Source: UBA7672 sp038326205
Lineage (GTDB): Bacteria > Pseudomonadota > Alphaproteobacteria > Caulobacterales > Hyphomonadaceae
DNA: 64,000 nt
Assembly (NCBI GenBank): GCA_038326205.1
Contig: JBBQJV010000005.1
Span: 1-64,000, forward strand
Direction: 5' to 3'
In this document: positions 8,570 to 17,669 of the stretch, piece by piece
Layout: every line of letters starts with the position of its first letter
How positions within the stretch are numbered: position 1 is the first letter of the stretch
Made by a program: the position numbers and the translations under genes
The notes under the pieces: generated by a model
Told to the model about the DNA's origin: nothing
Databases searched by the model: none
The model's input: the letters and a program-made list of their open reading frames with translations, nothing else

Positions 8570-9367
8570 ATGAAGCGAGTTGACGAGCAGTTTGCCGACG
8601 GGCGCCTCCACACCGAGTGTGAGGGTGCCATTGGCTGGCTGACTTTCAATCAACCTGAGCGGCTGAATGCTGTCCGGCGCGATATGTGGGATGCACTACC
8701 GACGGCCGTGGCGTCTCTAGTCGATGCCGGCGTGCGCGCCATCGTGGTGCGAGGCGCTGGGGATAAGTCTTTCATTTCGGGCGCCGACATCGCCGAGTTC
8801 GACGTGCAGCGGAATGATGCAGCGACGAATCGTTCGTTCACCGCATCGGTGACCGCCGCGACCAACTCATTGCTCGCGGCCCCGGTTCCGGTCATCGCCA
8901 TGATCAAGGGTTACTGCATCGGTGGCGGGATGGTGATCGCCAGCGCGTGCGATATCCGCATCGCCGCCGAGGGCGCCCGCTTCGGCGTGCCGGCGGGAAA
9001 GCTCGGCCTCGGGTATGAGGTCGATAATCTGGCGCGACTTCAGGGCATCGTCGGATCTGGCATGGCGCTCGAGATGGTCGCCACGGCGCGACAGTTCTCG
9101 GCGGATGAAGTCTTCGGCGCCGGCTTCCTCAACCGGATCGTCACGCGCGACGGTCTTGAGCAATCTGTGCGCACGCTTGTCGACGAAATCACGGCAACAG
9201 CACCTATGTCCTACGCAGCCGCCAAGCTCGCAAGCCGCGCCGTTCGCGACACATCGCTTGGCGACGCGGCACAGGCGGCAATCGATGCCTGCTTCGACAG
9301 CAACGATTTTAAGGAAGGCCGCGCCGCATTTCATGCGCGCCGCACGCCTTCGTTCACAGGTAACTAG
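8570..9367 (+). CDS. Crotonase (enoyl-CoA hydratase/isomerase) family protein with altered catalytic residues
   Basis: This 265-residue protein has the crotonase fold. The first oxyanion-hole segment (KSFISGADIAEF) and the second (KGYCIGGGMV) are both clear. In classical enoyl-CoA hydratases two glutamates, 20 residues apart, activate water; they lie in GGGxE and QPE (Glu144 and Glu164 of the rat enzyme). Here the equivalent positions are Val122 and Ala142. It may therefore be an isomerase, a thioesterase or another acyl-CoA-processing crotonase rather than a hydratase. The ATG at 8570 is preceded by AGGAG at 8561; the longer in-frame extension upstream lacks support. It leads an operon with two acyl-CoA synthetases and a flavin monooxygenase. 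Confidence 0.9.
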   Translation: MKRVDEQFADGRLHTECEGAIGWLTFNQPERLNAVRRDMWDALPTAVASLVDAGVRAIVVRGAGDKSFISGADIAEFDVQRNDAATNRSFTASVTAATNSLLAAPVPVIAMIKGYCIGGGMVIASACDIRIAAEGARFGVPAGKLGLGYEVDNLARLQGIVGSGMALEMVATARQFSADEVFGAGFLNRIVTRDGLEQSVRTLVDEITATAPMSYAAAKLASRAVRDTSLGDAAQAAIDACFDSNDFKEGRAAFHARRTPSFTGN

Positions 9368-9384
9368 CAGCGGACCGCCTCGAA

Positions 9385-10935
9385 ATGCCGACAGCCGACG
9401 AACTGCTCGCAAGCGATTTCTCGACCATGCCAGAGCTGATCCGCTCTCACGCCGAGTATCGGCCCGATCACCTGGCGGTCATCGACGGCGACCGCTCGCT
9501 GACCTTCCTGCAATTCGACTCGCTGATTGATCGCGCAGCCGCGGCGATGCAGCGCGACGGTGTGAAGCCGCACGCGACCGTCGCCATTTGCGGGTCAACC
9601 AGCATCGAGTACGTGACGACCTTCATTGCTGCTCTTCGTTGTGGCGCCGCCGCCTGCCCGCTTGCGCCATCGTCCACGTCGGAACAGCTCGCGATGATGG
9701 TGCGGGATTGCGGCGCGGCGCTCCTGTTCGTGGACGACCCCGCCTCGATCGCGCTCGATGGCGTGGCGGAGCCGCTGAAAGTTGAACGCATCGCGCTTGA
9801 AGGCGTGCGCAACAAATCTTTCGCTGACTGGCTGGCGCGTCCCGGCGCGAAGCCGGATCCTGTCGACGTCGATCCCGACCAGCCGTTCAACGTCATCTAT
9901 TCATCCGGCACGACCGGCGCGCCCAAGGGTATCGTTCAGCCACACAAGATGCGCTGGGGCCATGTGCGGCGCGCCGAAGCGCTCGGCTATGGGCCGGACG
10001 CGATCACGGTCGTCTCGACACCGCTCTATTCGAACACCACGTTGGTCAGCCTGATCCCGGCGCTGATGCGCGGCGGCACGGTGGTGCTGATGCGGAAATT
10101 TGACGCGCGCGGATTTCTCGAGCTTTCGCAGAAGTATCGCGCCACGCACGCCATGCTGGTGCCGGTGCAGTACCGCAGGCTGATGGATCTGGCCGACTTC
10201 GACAGCTTCGACCTGTCGAGCTATCGCATGAAAACCTGCACCAGCGCCCCGTTCGGCGCTGATCTGAAAGCCGATGTGCTCAAGCGCTGGCCGGGCGGGC
10301 TCGTCGAGATCTACGGCATGACGGAAGGCGGTGGGTCGTGCTTGCTGCGGGCTCACGAGTTTCCGCACAAGCTACACACGGTCGGACAGCCGGCGCCCGG
10401 ACACGACATCCGCATCATCGGGGATGACGGCAAAGAACTGCCGCGCGGCGAGACAGGTGAGATTGTTGGCCGTTCGATGTCGATCATGACGGGTTATCAC
10501 AACCAGCCGGAGAAGACCGCGAATGCCGAATGGTTCAGTCCGGATGGCGCGCGTTTCATCCGCACGGGCGATGTCGGCAAATTCGACGAGGATGGTTTCG
10601 TCGTGCTCGGCGACCGCAAGAAGGACATGATCATCACGGGCGGGTTCAACGTCTACCCCAGCGACCTGGAGGCGGAGCTGGCAAAAAATCCGGCCATCGC
10701 TGAGTCAGCTGTAGTTGGAATTCCGTCGCGCGAATGGGGCGAGACGCCGGCTGCATTTATCGTGTTGCGCGCCGGAACGCATGCGACAGCAGACGATCTC
10801 AAGGCCTGGCTCAACAGCCGCGTCGGCAAGACGCAGCGCCTGTCGTTCGCGACCGTGGTGGACCAGTTGCCGCGCTCGTCGATCGGCAAAGTCCTCAAGC
10901 GCCAGCTGCGGGACGAGTTCAAGGCGCCGGGTTGA
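9385..10935 (+). CDS. AMP-dependent acyl-CoA synthetase/ligase (first of two)
   Basis: The enzyme adenylates a carboxylic acid with ATP and transfers the acyl group to CoA. Visible ANL-superfamily motifs are the P-loop IYSSGTTGAPKG near residue 171, YGMTEGGG near 309, TGDVGKFDEDGF near 394, the hinge DRKKDMIITGGFNVYP, and the catalytic Lys in SSIGKVLKR near 500. At 516 residues it is full length. The substrate is not readable; fatty, aromatic or terpenoid acids are all possible. It begins 17 bases after the crotonase stop, consistent with one transcript. No strong ribosome-binding site precedes the ATG. Confidence 0.92.
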   Translation: MPTADELLASDFSTMPELIRSHAEYRPDHLAVIDGDRSLTFLQFDSLIDRAAAAMQRDGVKPHATVAICGSTSIEYVTTFIAALRCGAAACPLAPSSTSEQLAMMVRDCGAALLFVDDPASIALDGVAEPLKVERIALEGVRNKSFADWLARPGAKPDPVDVDPDQPFNVIYSSGTTGAPKGIVQPHKMRWGHVRRAEALGYGPDAITVVSTPLYSNTTLVSLIPALMRGGTVVLMRKFDARGFLELSQKYRATHAMLVPVQYRRLMDLADFDSFDLSSYRMKTCTSAPFGADLKADVLKRWPGGLVEIYGMTEGGGSCLLRAHEFPHKLHTVGQPAPGHDIRIIGDDGKELPRGETGEIVGRSMSIMTGYHNQPEKTANAEWFSPDGARFIRTGDVGKFDEDGFVVLGDRKKDMIITGGFNVYPSDLEAELAKNPAIAESAVVGIPSREWGETPAAFIVLRAGTHATADDLKAWLNSRVGKTQRLSFATVVDQLPRSSIGKVLKRQLRDEFKAPG

Positions 10936-10995
10936 GCGATTTGCATCTGCGCTGACAGTCCCTAAGCTGTTGCCTGACCGGCGGAGGCAAGCGGG

Positions 10996-12240
10996 ATGAA
11001 ATTCGGCATCTTTTACGAACACCAGCTGCCCAAGCCGTGGAATGAAGGCGACGAGGCACGGCTGTTCCACGAGGCGCTTGATCAGGTCGTGCTCGCTGAT
11101 CGCCTTGGCTATGACTATGCGTGGGAAGTGGAGCACCACTTTCTCGAAGAATACTCTCACTCATCCGCGCCCGAAGTGTTCCTTTCCGCCTGCGCCGCGC
11201 TGACGAAGCGCATCCGCGTCGGGCACGGCATCCGACAGGTGATCCCGAACTACAATCATCCCGCCCGTACTGCCGAAGGATTGGCTACGCTCGACATCAT
11301 TTCGCGCGGGCGGCTGGATTTCGGGATTGGTGAAGGCGCGACCCGGCTGGAGCTGGGCGGGTTCGGCATTCCCGCGAAAGAGAAACGTGCGCTGGCGCTG
11401 GAGGCAGGTGAGCAGATCGCCAACATGATGGTGATGGATCCTTATCCCGGCTTCGAAGGCAAAGGTTTTTCCTTTCCGTGCCGCAATGTTGTGCCCAAGC
11501 CGATGCAGAAGCCGCATCCGCCGATGTGGATGGCCTGCACCAACCGCGACACCATCAAGGTGGCGGCGTCGAAGGGCCTTGGCGCCCTGGCCTTCTCGTT
11601 CGTCGATCCGGCCGAGGCGCGCAGCTGGGCGGAGATCTACTACGGCATCATCAAGTCCGAGGAGTGCGTGCCACTCGGCCACGGCGTCAACGCCAACATC
11701 GCGATGGTGTCGAACTTCTCGGTGCACGCCGATCGAGCCGAAGCGATCCGGCGCGGACAGGAAGGGTTTGAATTCTTCAGCTATGCAGTGAACGCGCTGG
11801 TGGCGCATGATGCCTTGCCAGGGCGATCGACGCTTTACGCTGACTTTCTAAAGTCACGTGCAGCCAGCGACGAAGAGATAATATCCGCTCGCCAGCGCAC
11901 GGAGATCAGCGCCAATGGTATTGGTACGCCGGACGACATCCGCGCCCACATTCGCGCCTTCCAGGCGGCTGGCGTCGATCAGGTGATCTTCCTGCAGCAG
12001 GCCGGTCGTAACCAGCACAAGCACATCTGCGAGTCGCTTGAACTGTTCGCCGCCGATGTCATGCCCGAATTCCGGGCCGAGATCGCGGCGCGCGAGACCG
12101 CCAAGGCGGCGGAACTGGCGCCGTTCATCGCCGCCGCCATGGCGCGCAAGCCCATGATGAAAGCGCTCGCTGACCATGAGATCCCGGTTGTGCCGGCTTC
12201 GGTCAAGAAGGCTCAGATCAACGAGACAAAACGCACTTAA
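10996..12240 (+). CDS. Luciferase-like (LLM class) flavin-dependent monooxygenase
   Basis: This two-component flavin monooxygenase uses reduced FMN from a separate reductase. The N-terminal MKFGIFYEHQLP strand, the WEVEHHFLEEYSHSSAPEV segment and RGRLDFGIGEGAT are typical of bacterial luciferase-like TIM-barrel enzymes. At 414 residues it is somewhat long for the family, with a charged Ala-rich C-terminal extension after about residue 360. A GGAGG element precedes the ATG. Flanked on both sides by acyl-CoA synthetases, it probably oxidises an intermediate in the same catabolic route, such as an aldehyde, ketone or cyclic compound; that is inference from context. Confidence 0.9.
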   Translation: MKFGIFYEHQLPKPWNEGDEARLFHEALDQVVLADRLGYDYAWEVEHHFLEEYSHSSAPEVFLSACAALTKRIRVGHGIRQVIPNYNHPARTAEGLATLDIISRGRLDFGIGEGATRLELGGFGIPAKEKRALALEAGEQIANMMVMDPYPGFEGKGFSFPCRNVVPKPMQKPHPPMWMACTNRDTIKVAASKGLGALAFSFVDPAEARSWAEIYYGIIKSEECVPLGHGVNANIAMVSNFSVHADRAEAIRRGQEGFEFFSYAVNALVAHDALPGRSTLYADFLKSRAASDEEIISARQRTEISANGIGTPDDIRAHIRAFQAAGVDQVIFLQQAGRNQHKHICESLELFAADVMPEFRAEIAARETAKAAELAPFIAAAMARKPMMKALADHEIPVVPASVKKAQINETKRT

Positions 12241-12335
12241 GTTGGCCGGTCGTAGCCCGATTGCCCCCACACCGCCGGGCGCTCTATGATCCAGTCAGCG
12301 GCGGGAACAGCCAGCGACCGGGAAACGCGCAAGCC

Positions 12336-13913
12336 ATGAGCCAGATCAATAGCCTTTCGGACGAACAGCTGTTGGCGCAAGGCATGGCTGTGGCGGTGCA
12401 TGCGAGGCACAGGCCGGACAAGCTCGCCATTATCTCCCCGAGCGGAAATCTGACCTGGGCGGAGTTCAACGCCAGGGCGAACCAGTTGGTGCGGGTGCTG
12501 CGAAAGCATGGCTTGGAATCCGGCGATGGCGTCGCACTGTTGGCGCACAATGGACCGGAGTTCGCGATCGCGTGGGCTGCAACGCAGCGATCTGGCCTGC
12601 GGCTGACTGCTGTAAACTGGCATCAGGCGACGGATGTGATCGCCTATGTTGTCGACAATTGCGACGCGCGCGCACTCATCGCCAGCGCACGCTTCGCGAC
12701 TGGCGCTGTCGAAGCGGCCAAACTCTCAGACAAGCTGGTTGCCCGGCTGTCATTCGCCGGCGCCGTCGATGGCTTTGATGACCTCGACGCGGCCATGGCA
12801 GTCGAGAGCGGAGAGAACATCGCGGACGCGGAATTCGGCACCACGATGCTATACACGTCGGGAACCACTGGCAGGCCCAAGGGCGTCTATCGCCGCACGC
12901 GGCCGGTGGTCTCTCAACTCACCAATGTCTGCAACGAGACGGCTCAGTGGAATCCGGACACGGATCTCTCGCTGCTGACGGGTCCGCTTTATCACGCGGC
13001 GCCGTTAGGCATTAATTTCGTCATTCCGATCAACGCCGGTGTCGGCGTGCTGCTCATGGACAAGTGGGACGCCGAAGAAACGCTTCGCCTGATCGCGACG
13101 CACAAGGCCACGCATACGCACGTGGTGCCCACGATGATGCACCGCATGCTGCAGTTGCCGGAAGAGACGCGGAACAAGTACGACCTCTCGTCGATGCGCT
13201 GGATGATCCACGGCGCAGCCCCCTGCCCTGCCCATGTGAAGCAGGCGATGATGGAGTGGTTCGGCCCGGTCCTGTACGAATACTACTCTTCGACCGAAGG
13301 TGGTGGCGTGTTCGTGGGGCCGCATGAGTGGCTCCGCAAGCCCGGCACGGTTGGCAAGCCCGTGGCCGGTGTCGAGATCAAGTTGCTGGATCTCGAGGGC
13401 AACCCGGTCCCGCATGGCCAGGAAGGGCTGATCTACATCAAGGCGCCCGCAACCGGTCGCTTCGAATATTACAAAGAGCAGAACAAGACCGACTCCAGCT
13501 ATCGCGGCGACTGGTTCACGCTTGGCGACATGGGCCGTCAGGATGCCGACGGCGACCTCTTTCTGACGGGCCGCACGGCCGAACTGATCATCTCCGGCGG
13601 CGTGAACATCTATCCCGTGGAAATCGACGAAGTCCTCCTCCTCCACCCCCTCCTCGCCGACGCCGCCGTCGTCGGCGTTCCGAACGAGGATTGGGGTGAG
13701 GAGATCAAGGCAGTCGTAGAGGTCAAGGAGGGCGTCGAGCGCTCGGACGCTACGCGGCAATCGATCTTCGAATTTGCAAAGGAACGCCTGCCGGGATTCC
13801 AGCGGCCCCGCACGATCGACTTCGTTGATACGCTCCCGCGTAACGCCGCGGGCAAGGTGCTGCGGGCGCAGGTGCGCGCGCCTTACTGGGCGGGACGGTC
13901 CAGAAGCATCTAG
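12336..13913 (+). CDS. AMP-dependent acyl-CoA synthetase/ligase (second of two)
   Basis: This is a second ANL-superfamily acyl-CoA synthetase, 525 residues and clearly different in sequence from the one at 9385. Motifs are YTSGTTGRPKG near residue 172, YYSSTEGGG near 315, FTLGDMGRQDADGDLF near 396, SGGVNIYPVEID, and the catalytic Lys in NAAGKVLR near 503. I chose ATG 12336 over an upstream in-frame ATG at 12261, since the additional 25 residues do not resemble the family. A GGGAAAC stretch lies about 12 bases before it. It ends the four-gene operon. Two ligases in one operon suggest that two different acids, substrate and intermediate, need CoA activation. Confidence 0.92.
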   Translation: MSQINSLSDEQLLAQGMAVAVHARHRPDKLAIISPSGNLTWAEFNARANQLVRVLRKHGLESGDGVALLAHNGPEFAIAWAATQRSGLRLTAVNWHQATDVIAYVVDNCDARALIASARFATGAVEAAKLSDKLVARLSFAGAVDGFDDLDAAMAVESGENIADAEFGTTMLYTSGTTGRPKGVYRRTRPVVSQLTNVCNETAQWNPDTDLSLLTGPLYHAAPLGINFVIPINAGVGVLLMDKWDAEETLRLIATHKATHTHVVPTMMHRMLQLPEETRNKYDLSSMRWMIHGAAPCPAHVKQAMMEWFGPVLYEYYSSTEGGGVFVGPHEWLRKPGTVGKPVAGVEIKLLDLEGNPVPHGQEGLIYIKAPATGRFEYYKEQNKTDSSYRGDWFTLGDMGRQDADGDLFLTGRTAELIISGGVNIYPVEIDEVLLLHPLLADAAVVGVPNEDWGEEIKAVVEVKEGVERSDATRQSIFEFAKERLPGFQRPRTIDFVDTLPRNAAGKVLRAQVRAPYWAGRSRSI

Positions 13914-14234
13914 GTTGTGAGAAGGGCCGGCTGGCGAGGGGCTGCGTTGCCGCAACACCCTCGCCCTTGACCGTATTCGTTCGTCCGCAGCTCGGCGCCA
14001 CCCTCACTGCAGGTGGCGGTCTCGTTGTGGGCGTCCGCTCAAGGTCCGAAGACCTCGGAATGCCGTCGTTCGTGGCCGGTCCTGACTCCGGCCAAACTCA
14101 CTTTGACCTGTAGGGTTCCCAGCAACAACACCCCGAGCTTGGTAGGTGCCCGCAGACACGGCTTTGCGCCGTTAATGTTGCCGTTGGGTCACACGCGGGC
14201 CGCCCAGTCAGTCAATTTGACGCGAAAAGCGATG
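13914..14234. other. Non-coding interval with four successive hairpins
   Basis: No convincing gene lies in these 321 bases between two convergent genes. Four inverted repeats follow one another: GGCGAGGG/CCCTCGCC (13933-13940 and 13958-13965), CGCCACC/GGTGGCG (13996-14002 and 14012-14018), AGGTC/GACCT with a CGAA loop (14042-14055), and TGGCCGG/CCGGCCA (14073-14079 and 14088-14094). None is followed by a good T-run. The first could terminate the acyl-CoA synthetase operon and the last the dctA transcript. A structured RNA is also possible. The stretch from 14095 to 14234 shows nothing I can name. Confidence 0.5.
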
Positions 14235-15680
14235 TCAATCAGGGTCTTGTTCAACAGGCAAGGCTGCCAACGGTGCCGGATTGCCGTTGAGGGCAGCGCG
14301 GAGCTTGTCGCGGTCGAGCGCGCCCTCCCACCGACTGACCACGACTGTAGCAACTGCATTGCCCACGAAATTGGTGAGGGCGCGGCACTCCGACAGGAAA
14401 CGGTCGACGCCGAGGATGATCGCCATTCCTGCGATCGGAATAGATGGAAACACCGCCAGCGTCGCAGCAAGCGTGATGAACCCGGCGCCGGTCACGCCGG
14501 CTGCGCCTTTCGAACTCAGCATAGCGACGAGCAATAGCAGAATCTGATCCGGCACGGTCAGCACAGTGTTGGTAGCCTGGGCGATGAACAGCGCCGCCAG
14601 GGTCATGTAGATGTTCGTGCCATCGAGGTTGAAGGAATAGCCGGTCGGCACCACGAGACCCACAACCGGACGCGCGCACCCTGCCCGCTCCATTTTCTCC
14701 ATCAGGGCAGGAAGCGCGGATTCGGAAGAGGAGGTGCCGAGCACGAGGAACAGCTCCTCCTTCAGATAGCGGATCAACTTCAGAATGTTGAAACCCGCCC
14801 ACAGCCCCACCAGACCCAGAATGCCGATGACGAAAAGCAGCGACGTAAGCCAGACAGCCCCGATCAGTTTCGCGAGGTCCACAATGACCTGCAGCCCTTG
14901 GTCGGCGATGATGAACGCAAACGCACCAAACGCGCCGATCGGCGCTGCACGCATCAGGATGGCTACCATCTTAAAGACGGCTTTGCTGATCGACGTCAGT
15001 ACATCGACGGCGAGCGCCCCGCGGTCGCCGATCGAGGCAAGCGAGATTCCGAAAACGATCGCCAGAAACAGTACCGGCAGGATACTTGTGCCGGTGAACG
15101 CGCCGACGAAAGTGGAAGGGACAATATCGCTGACAAAGCCCATCACGGTTAGGTCGTGCGACTGGCTCTCGTAGCCATGCACTTTCGCGACCGCCGCCGG
15201 ATCCAACGACGCCGGATCGATGTTCATACCGGCGCCGGGCTGGAAGATGTTTGCGACCAGAAGGCCGACGATCAGCGCCAGCGTGGAAAAGAACAGGAAG
15301 TAGGCGAATGCCTTGAACACCACGCGACCGAGCTTGCCGAGATCGCGCATGCCAGCAATGCCGATGACGATCGTCAGGAACACCACAGGAGCGATGATCA
15401 TCTTCACGACCTTGATGAACAGGTCGCCCAGCGGCTTCAGGTAATCGCGAACCCAGGCATGCTCGGGTATGGCCGTGGCAACGAGCTGGGCCTTGTTTGA
15501 CATCGGGTCGATAATCGCGGCGCCGGTCGCTGGCTCGATTGTGGGGCTATACGACCAAAGAGGAAAAAGCGCGCCGATCAGGCCGCCCATGAAAATGGCG
15601 AACAGGACCTGGAAGTACAGCTGCGTGTAGAATGGCCCCTTGCGGCGCACGCCTTCAGCCGAAGTGTCCTGCACCGCCAT
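14235..15680 (-). CDS. Dicarboxylate/amino acid:cation symporter (DctA/GltP family)
   Basis: This integral inner-membrane transporter of the DAACS family takes up C4-dicarboxylates or glutamate/aspartate with protons or sodium. Diagnostic segments are TSSSESALPALMEKM (the serine-rich re-entrant loop), PTGYSFNLDGTNIYM, LSSKGAAGVTGAGFI and LGVDRFLSECRALTNFVGNA. The pattern resembles DctA more than GltT, but substrate choice is uncertain. The 481 residues include an extended loop after TM1 and an Asp-rich C-terminal tail. It lies 109 bases downstream of secF on the same strand, probably with its own promoter. Confidence 0.92.
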   Translation of the reverse strand: MAVQDTSAEGVRRKGPFYTQLYFQVLFAIFMGGLIGALFPLWSYSPTIEPATGAAIIDPMSNKAQLVATAIPEHAWVRDYLKPLGDLFIKVVKMIIAPVVFLTIVIGIAGMRDLGKLGRVVFKAFAYFLFFSTLALIVGLLVANIFQPGAGMNIDPASLDPAAVAKVHGYESQSHDLTVMGFVSDIVPSTFVGAFTGTSILPVLFLAIVFGISLASIGDRGALAVDVLTSISKAVFKMVAILMRAAPIGAFGAFAFIIADQGLQVIVDLAKLIGAVWLTSLLFVIGILGLVGLWAGFNILKLIRYLKEELFLVLGTSSSESALPALMEKMERAGCARPVVGLVVPTGYSFNLDGTNIYMTLAALFIAQATNTVLTVPDQILLLLVAMLSSKGAAGVTGAGFITLAATLAVFPSIPIAGMAIILGVDRFLSECRALTNFVGNAVATVVVSRWEGALDRDKLRAALNGNPAPLAALPVEQDPD

Positions 15681-15789
15681 GGATAGATCTCCGCCCCGAG
15701 GTCATGCGAGCCCTGCAACGACCGCACGATCCTGCATGCGCATAGTATTAGGGTCCGGCGCCATGCGCACCAGTCTTTTCGACCAAGGC

Positions 15790-16743
15790 TTAGGTCGCGC
15801 CCCTTGCAGCGCTTGCTTCGTCACCGCGGTACTTGGCGCCGGGAATGCGACCCGGCAGGTGGATCAGAAGCGGCGCCGCCACGAAGATCGACGAGTACGT
15901 GCCGATGATGACGCCGAAAACAATCGCGATTCCGAATCCCGCCAGAACGGCGCCGCCGAGGAACACCATCGCCAGCGCCGACAGCATCACCGTCACCGAA
16001 GTCATCAGCGTCCGCGACAAGGTGGCGGTGATCGAGATGTCGATAACCTGCGAGATCGTCAACTTCTTGTACTTCTTCAGCATCTCCCGAATGCGGTCAT
16101 AGATCACGACGGTATCGTTGATCGAATACCCCGCAACCGTCAGTACGCCGGCAACGATCGTCAGATCGAACGTCATCTGTGTCACTGACCACAGCCCGAC
16201 AACTGCGTAGACGTCATGAAAGGTCGAGAGGAACGCGCCCGTCCCGAACTTCACCTCGAACCGGAACCAGACGTAAGCGCCGATCCCGCCAACCGCGAGA
16301 AGGCAGGCCAGAACGCCCTTCGTGAACAGTTCGTCGCTCACCTTGCCGCTGACATTGTCGGTCTTGCGAATAGTCGCGTCCGGTCCAAGTGCAGTGGTCA
16401 ACTTGCCTGCAATCTGCTCGACCGAAGATCCTTGTTCCAGCGGCACGCGAATGATGATGGTCGCGCCGCCTTCGCTGGTGGTCACGTTGCTTTCTTCAAA
16501 GCCAGCGTTTCTGACCTCATTCCGCACGGTTTCCACATTGAATGACTTTGTGCTGGTGGCTTCGATCTGTACGCCGCCGGTAAAGTCGAGCCCCATGTTG
16601 AGTCCCTGCGTCGCCAGTGAAACGGTCGTGACGATGATCATCGTGAGCGTTACGATGAAGCCGACCCAGCGGATCCCCATAAAGGGAAGCGGCTTGGGCT
16701 CCGCAGCAGGAGCCTTGTTGGCGTTGGGTTTATCCCACCACAT
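15790..16743 (-). CDS. secF: Protein translocase subunit SecF
   Basis: SecF works with SecD in the inner membrane to drive late stages of Sec-dependent export using the proton gradient. The N-terminal transmembrane helix (about residues 24-44) is followed by the hallmark GLDFTGGVQIE and a periplasmic domain to about residue 165. Then come five transmembrane helices, including the conserved SINDTVVIYDRIRE. At 317 residues it is a complete SecF. SecD is normally encoded immediately upstream and sometimes fused to SecF. Here the upstream neighbour is a divergent EF-hand gene, and no secD is present in the window. Confidence 0.95.
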   Translation of the reverse strand: MWWDKPNANKAPAAEPKPLPFMGIRWVGFIVTLTMIIVTTVSLATQGLNMGLDFTGGVQIEATSTKSFNVETVRNEVRNAGFEESNVTTSEGGATIIIRVPLEQGSSVEQIAGKLTTALGPDATIRKTDNVSGKVSDELFTKGVLACLLAVGGIGAYVWFRFEVKFGTGAFLSTFHDVYAVVGLWSVTQMTFDLTIVAGVLTVAGYSINDTVVIYDRIREMLKKYKKLTISQVIDISITATLSRTLMTSVTVMLSALAMVFLGGAVLAGFGIAIVFGVIIGTYSSIFVAAPLLIHLPGRIPGAKYRGDEASAARGAT

Positions 16744-16978
16744 GCATCATCTCGCTTGGATACGCCTGACGGGATCACTTTCCCGGGTGGCTCTTCGATT
16801 GGCCAACCGGCTACCAGCCAAACCACCAAAACGCCATACGAAAGCGCCGTACCCGCCTTCTACGAGGGACAGTTTGCGACAAAACCGCTTCAGCCGGGGG
16901 TAGTTGTGCGACATTCGGCCCCCAGAGTGGCTCCATCAGGCGACGAATCGATCGCCGATATACGGAGCGAACTCCCCC

Positions 16979-17542
16979 ATGAAGCTTTCCACCAAACTCC
17001 CCCTGATAGCCCTCGCAGCCGCCGCATTCGCAGGCGTGGCTTCCGCCCAGCCTCCTGGCCCCGGCCGGGGTCATGGCGGGCCTTTCGGCCTGCTGGCGAT
17101 GGATTCTAACGGTGACGGCAAGTTGACCCGCGCGGAATTCGACGCTGCCCAACGCGCTAACTTCGCCCAGATCGACGCCAACAAGGATGGCTCAGCCACA
17201 CCTGAGGAATTCAAAGCCTTCCACGATGCCAAACGGGCTGAAATGAGCAAGACCCGGTTCGACGCCGTTGACCAGGACAAGAACGGACAGCTGAGCCAGG
17301 CTGAACTTGAAGCGGCCAAGGACGGTAAGGTGGGCCGTGGCGAGCATCGCGGCGGACACCGCGGCGACTACCGGCGTGGCAAGGATCATGACGGTCACGG
17401 CAAACGCGATGACGATGCTAAACCCGTGTCCCTGACCGAGTTCAGCGCCCGCGCCGTCGAAGCCTTCACCCGGGCCGACGCCAGCAAGGATGGCACGGTC
17501 ACCATAGCCGAATTGCAGGCCATGAAGCCGGGCAAGCGCTAG
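16979..17542 (+). CDS. Exported four-EF-hand calcium-binding protein
   Basis: This 187-residue protein has a clean signal peptide (MKLSTKLPLIALAAAAFAGVASA) and four EF-hand-type loops: DSNGDGKLTRAEF, DANKDGSATPEEF, DQDKNGQLSQAEL and DASKDGTVTIAEL. It should bind calcium in the periplasm. A His/Arg/Asp-rich linker separates loops three and four. The ATG at 16979 follows a GGAG about 12 bases upstream; an upstream in-frame ATG at 16904 would spoil the signal peptide. A two-component system follows on the same strand, but a strong terminator lies between them. A link to calcium or envelope sensing is only suggested by position. Confidence 0.88.
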   Translation: MKLSTKLPLIALAAAAFAGVASAQPPGPGRGHGGPFGLLAMDSNGDGKLTRAEFDAAQRANFAQIDANKDGSATPEEFKAFHDAKRAEMSKTRFDAVDQDKNGQLSQAELEAAKDGKVGRGEHRGGHRGDYRRGKDHDGHGKRDDDAKPVSLTEFSARAVEAFTRADASKDGTVTIAELQAMKPGKR

Positions 17543-17603
17543 TCAATTAAAACGGGAGCACGGTCGCGTTCCCCTCCCCCCTAAGGCGGCCATGTTCCTT
17601 GCT

Positions 17604-17643
17604 GCAGCCTGTTGCCTCGGGCCTCCCCGATGCAGCAGGCTGC
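17604..17643 (+). terminator. Strong hairpin terminator after the EF-hand gene
   Basis: A 12-base stem, GCAGCCTGTTGC with GCAGCAGGCTGC (one G-T wobble), encloses a second stem TCGGG/CCCGA. The sequence CTTTCC follows. It lies 61 bases after the EF-hand stop and 26 bases before the response-regulator start, so it may separate the two transcripts or attenuate read-through. Confidence 0.65.
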
Positions 17644-17669
17644 CTTTCCATTAGAAGACCGGATTTGGA

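Noticed and set aside
13005..13958. A 317-residue open frame on the - strand
   Set aside because: It lies opposite the second acyl-CoA synthetase, which has all its motifs.
14013..14537. A 174-residue open frame on the + strand from the hairpin gap into dctA
   Set aside because: Most of it is antisense to dctA, with no signal or motif; it would also need to read through the hairpins.
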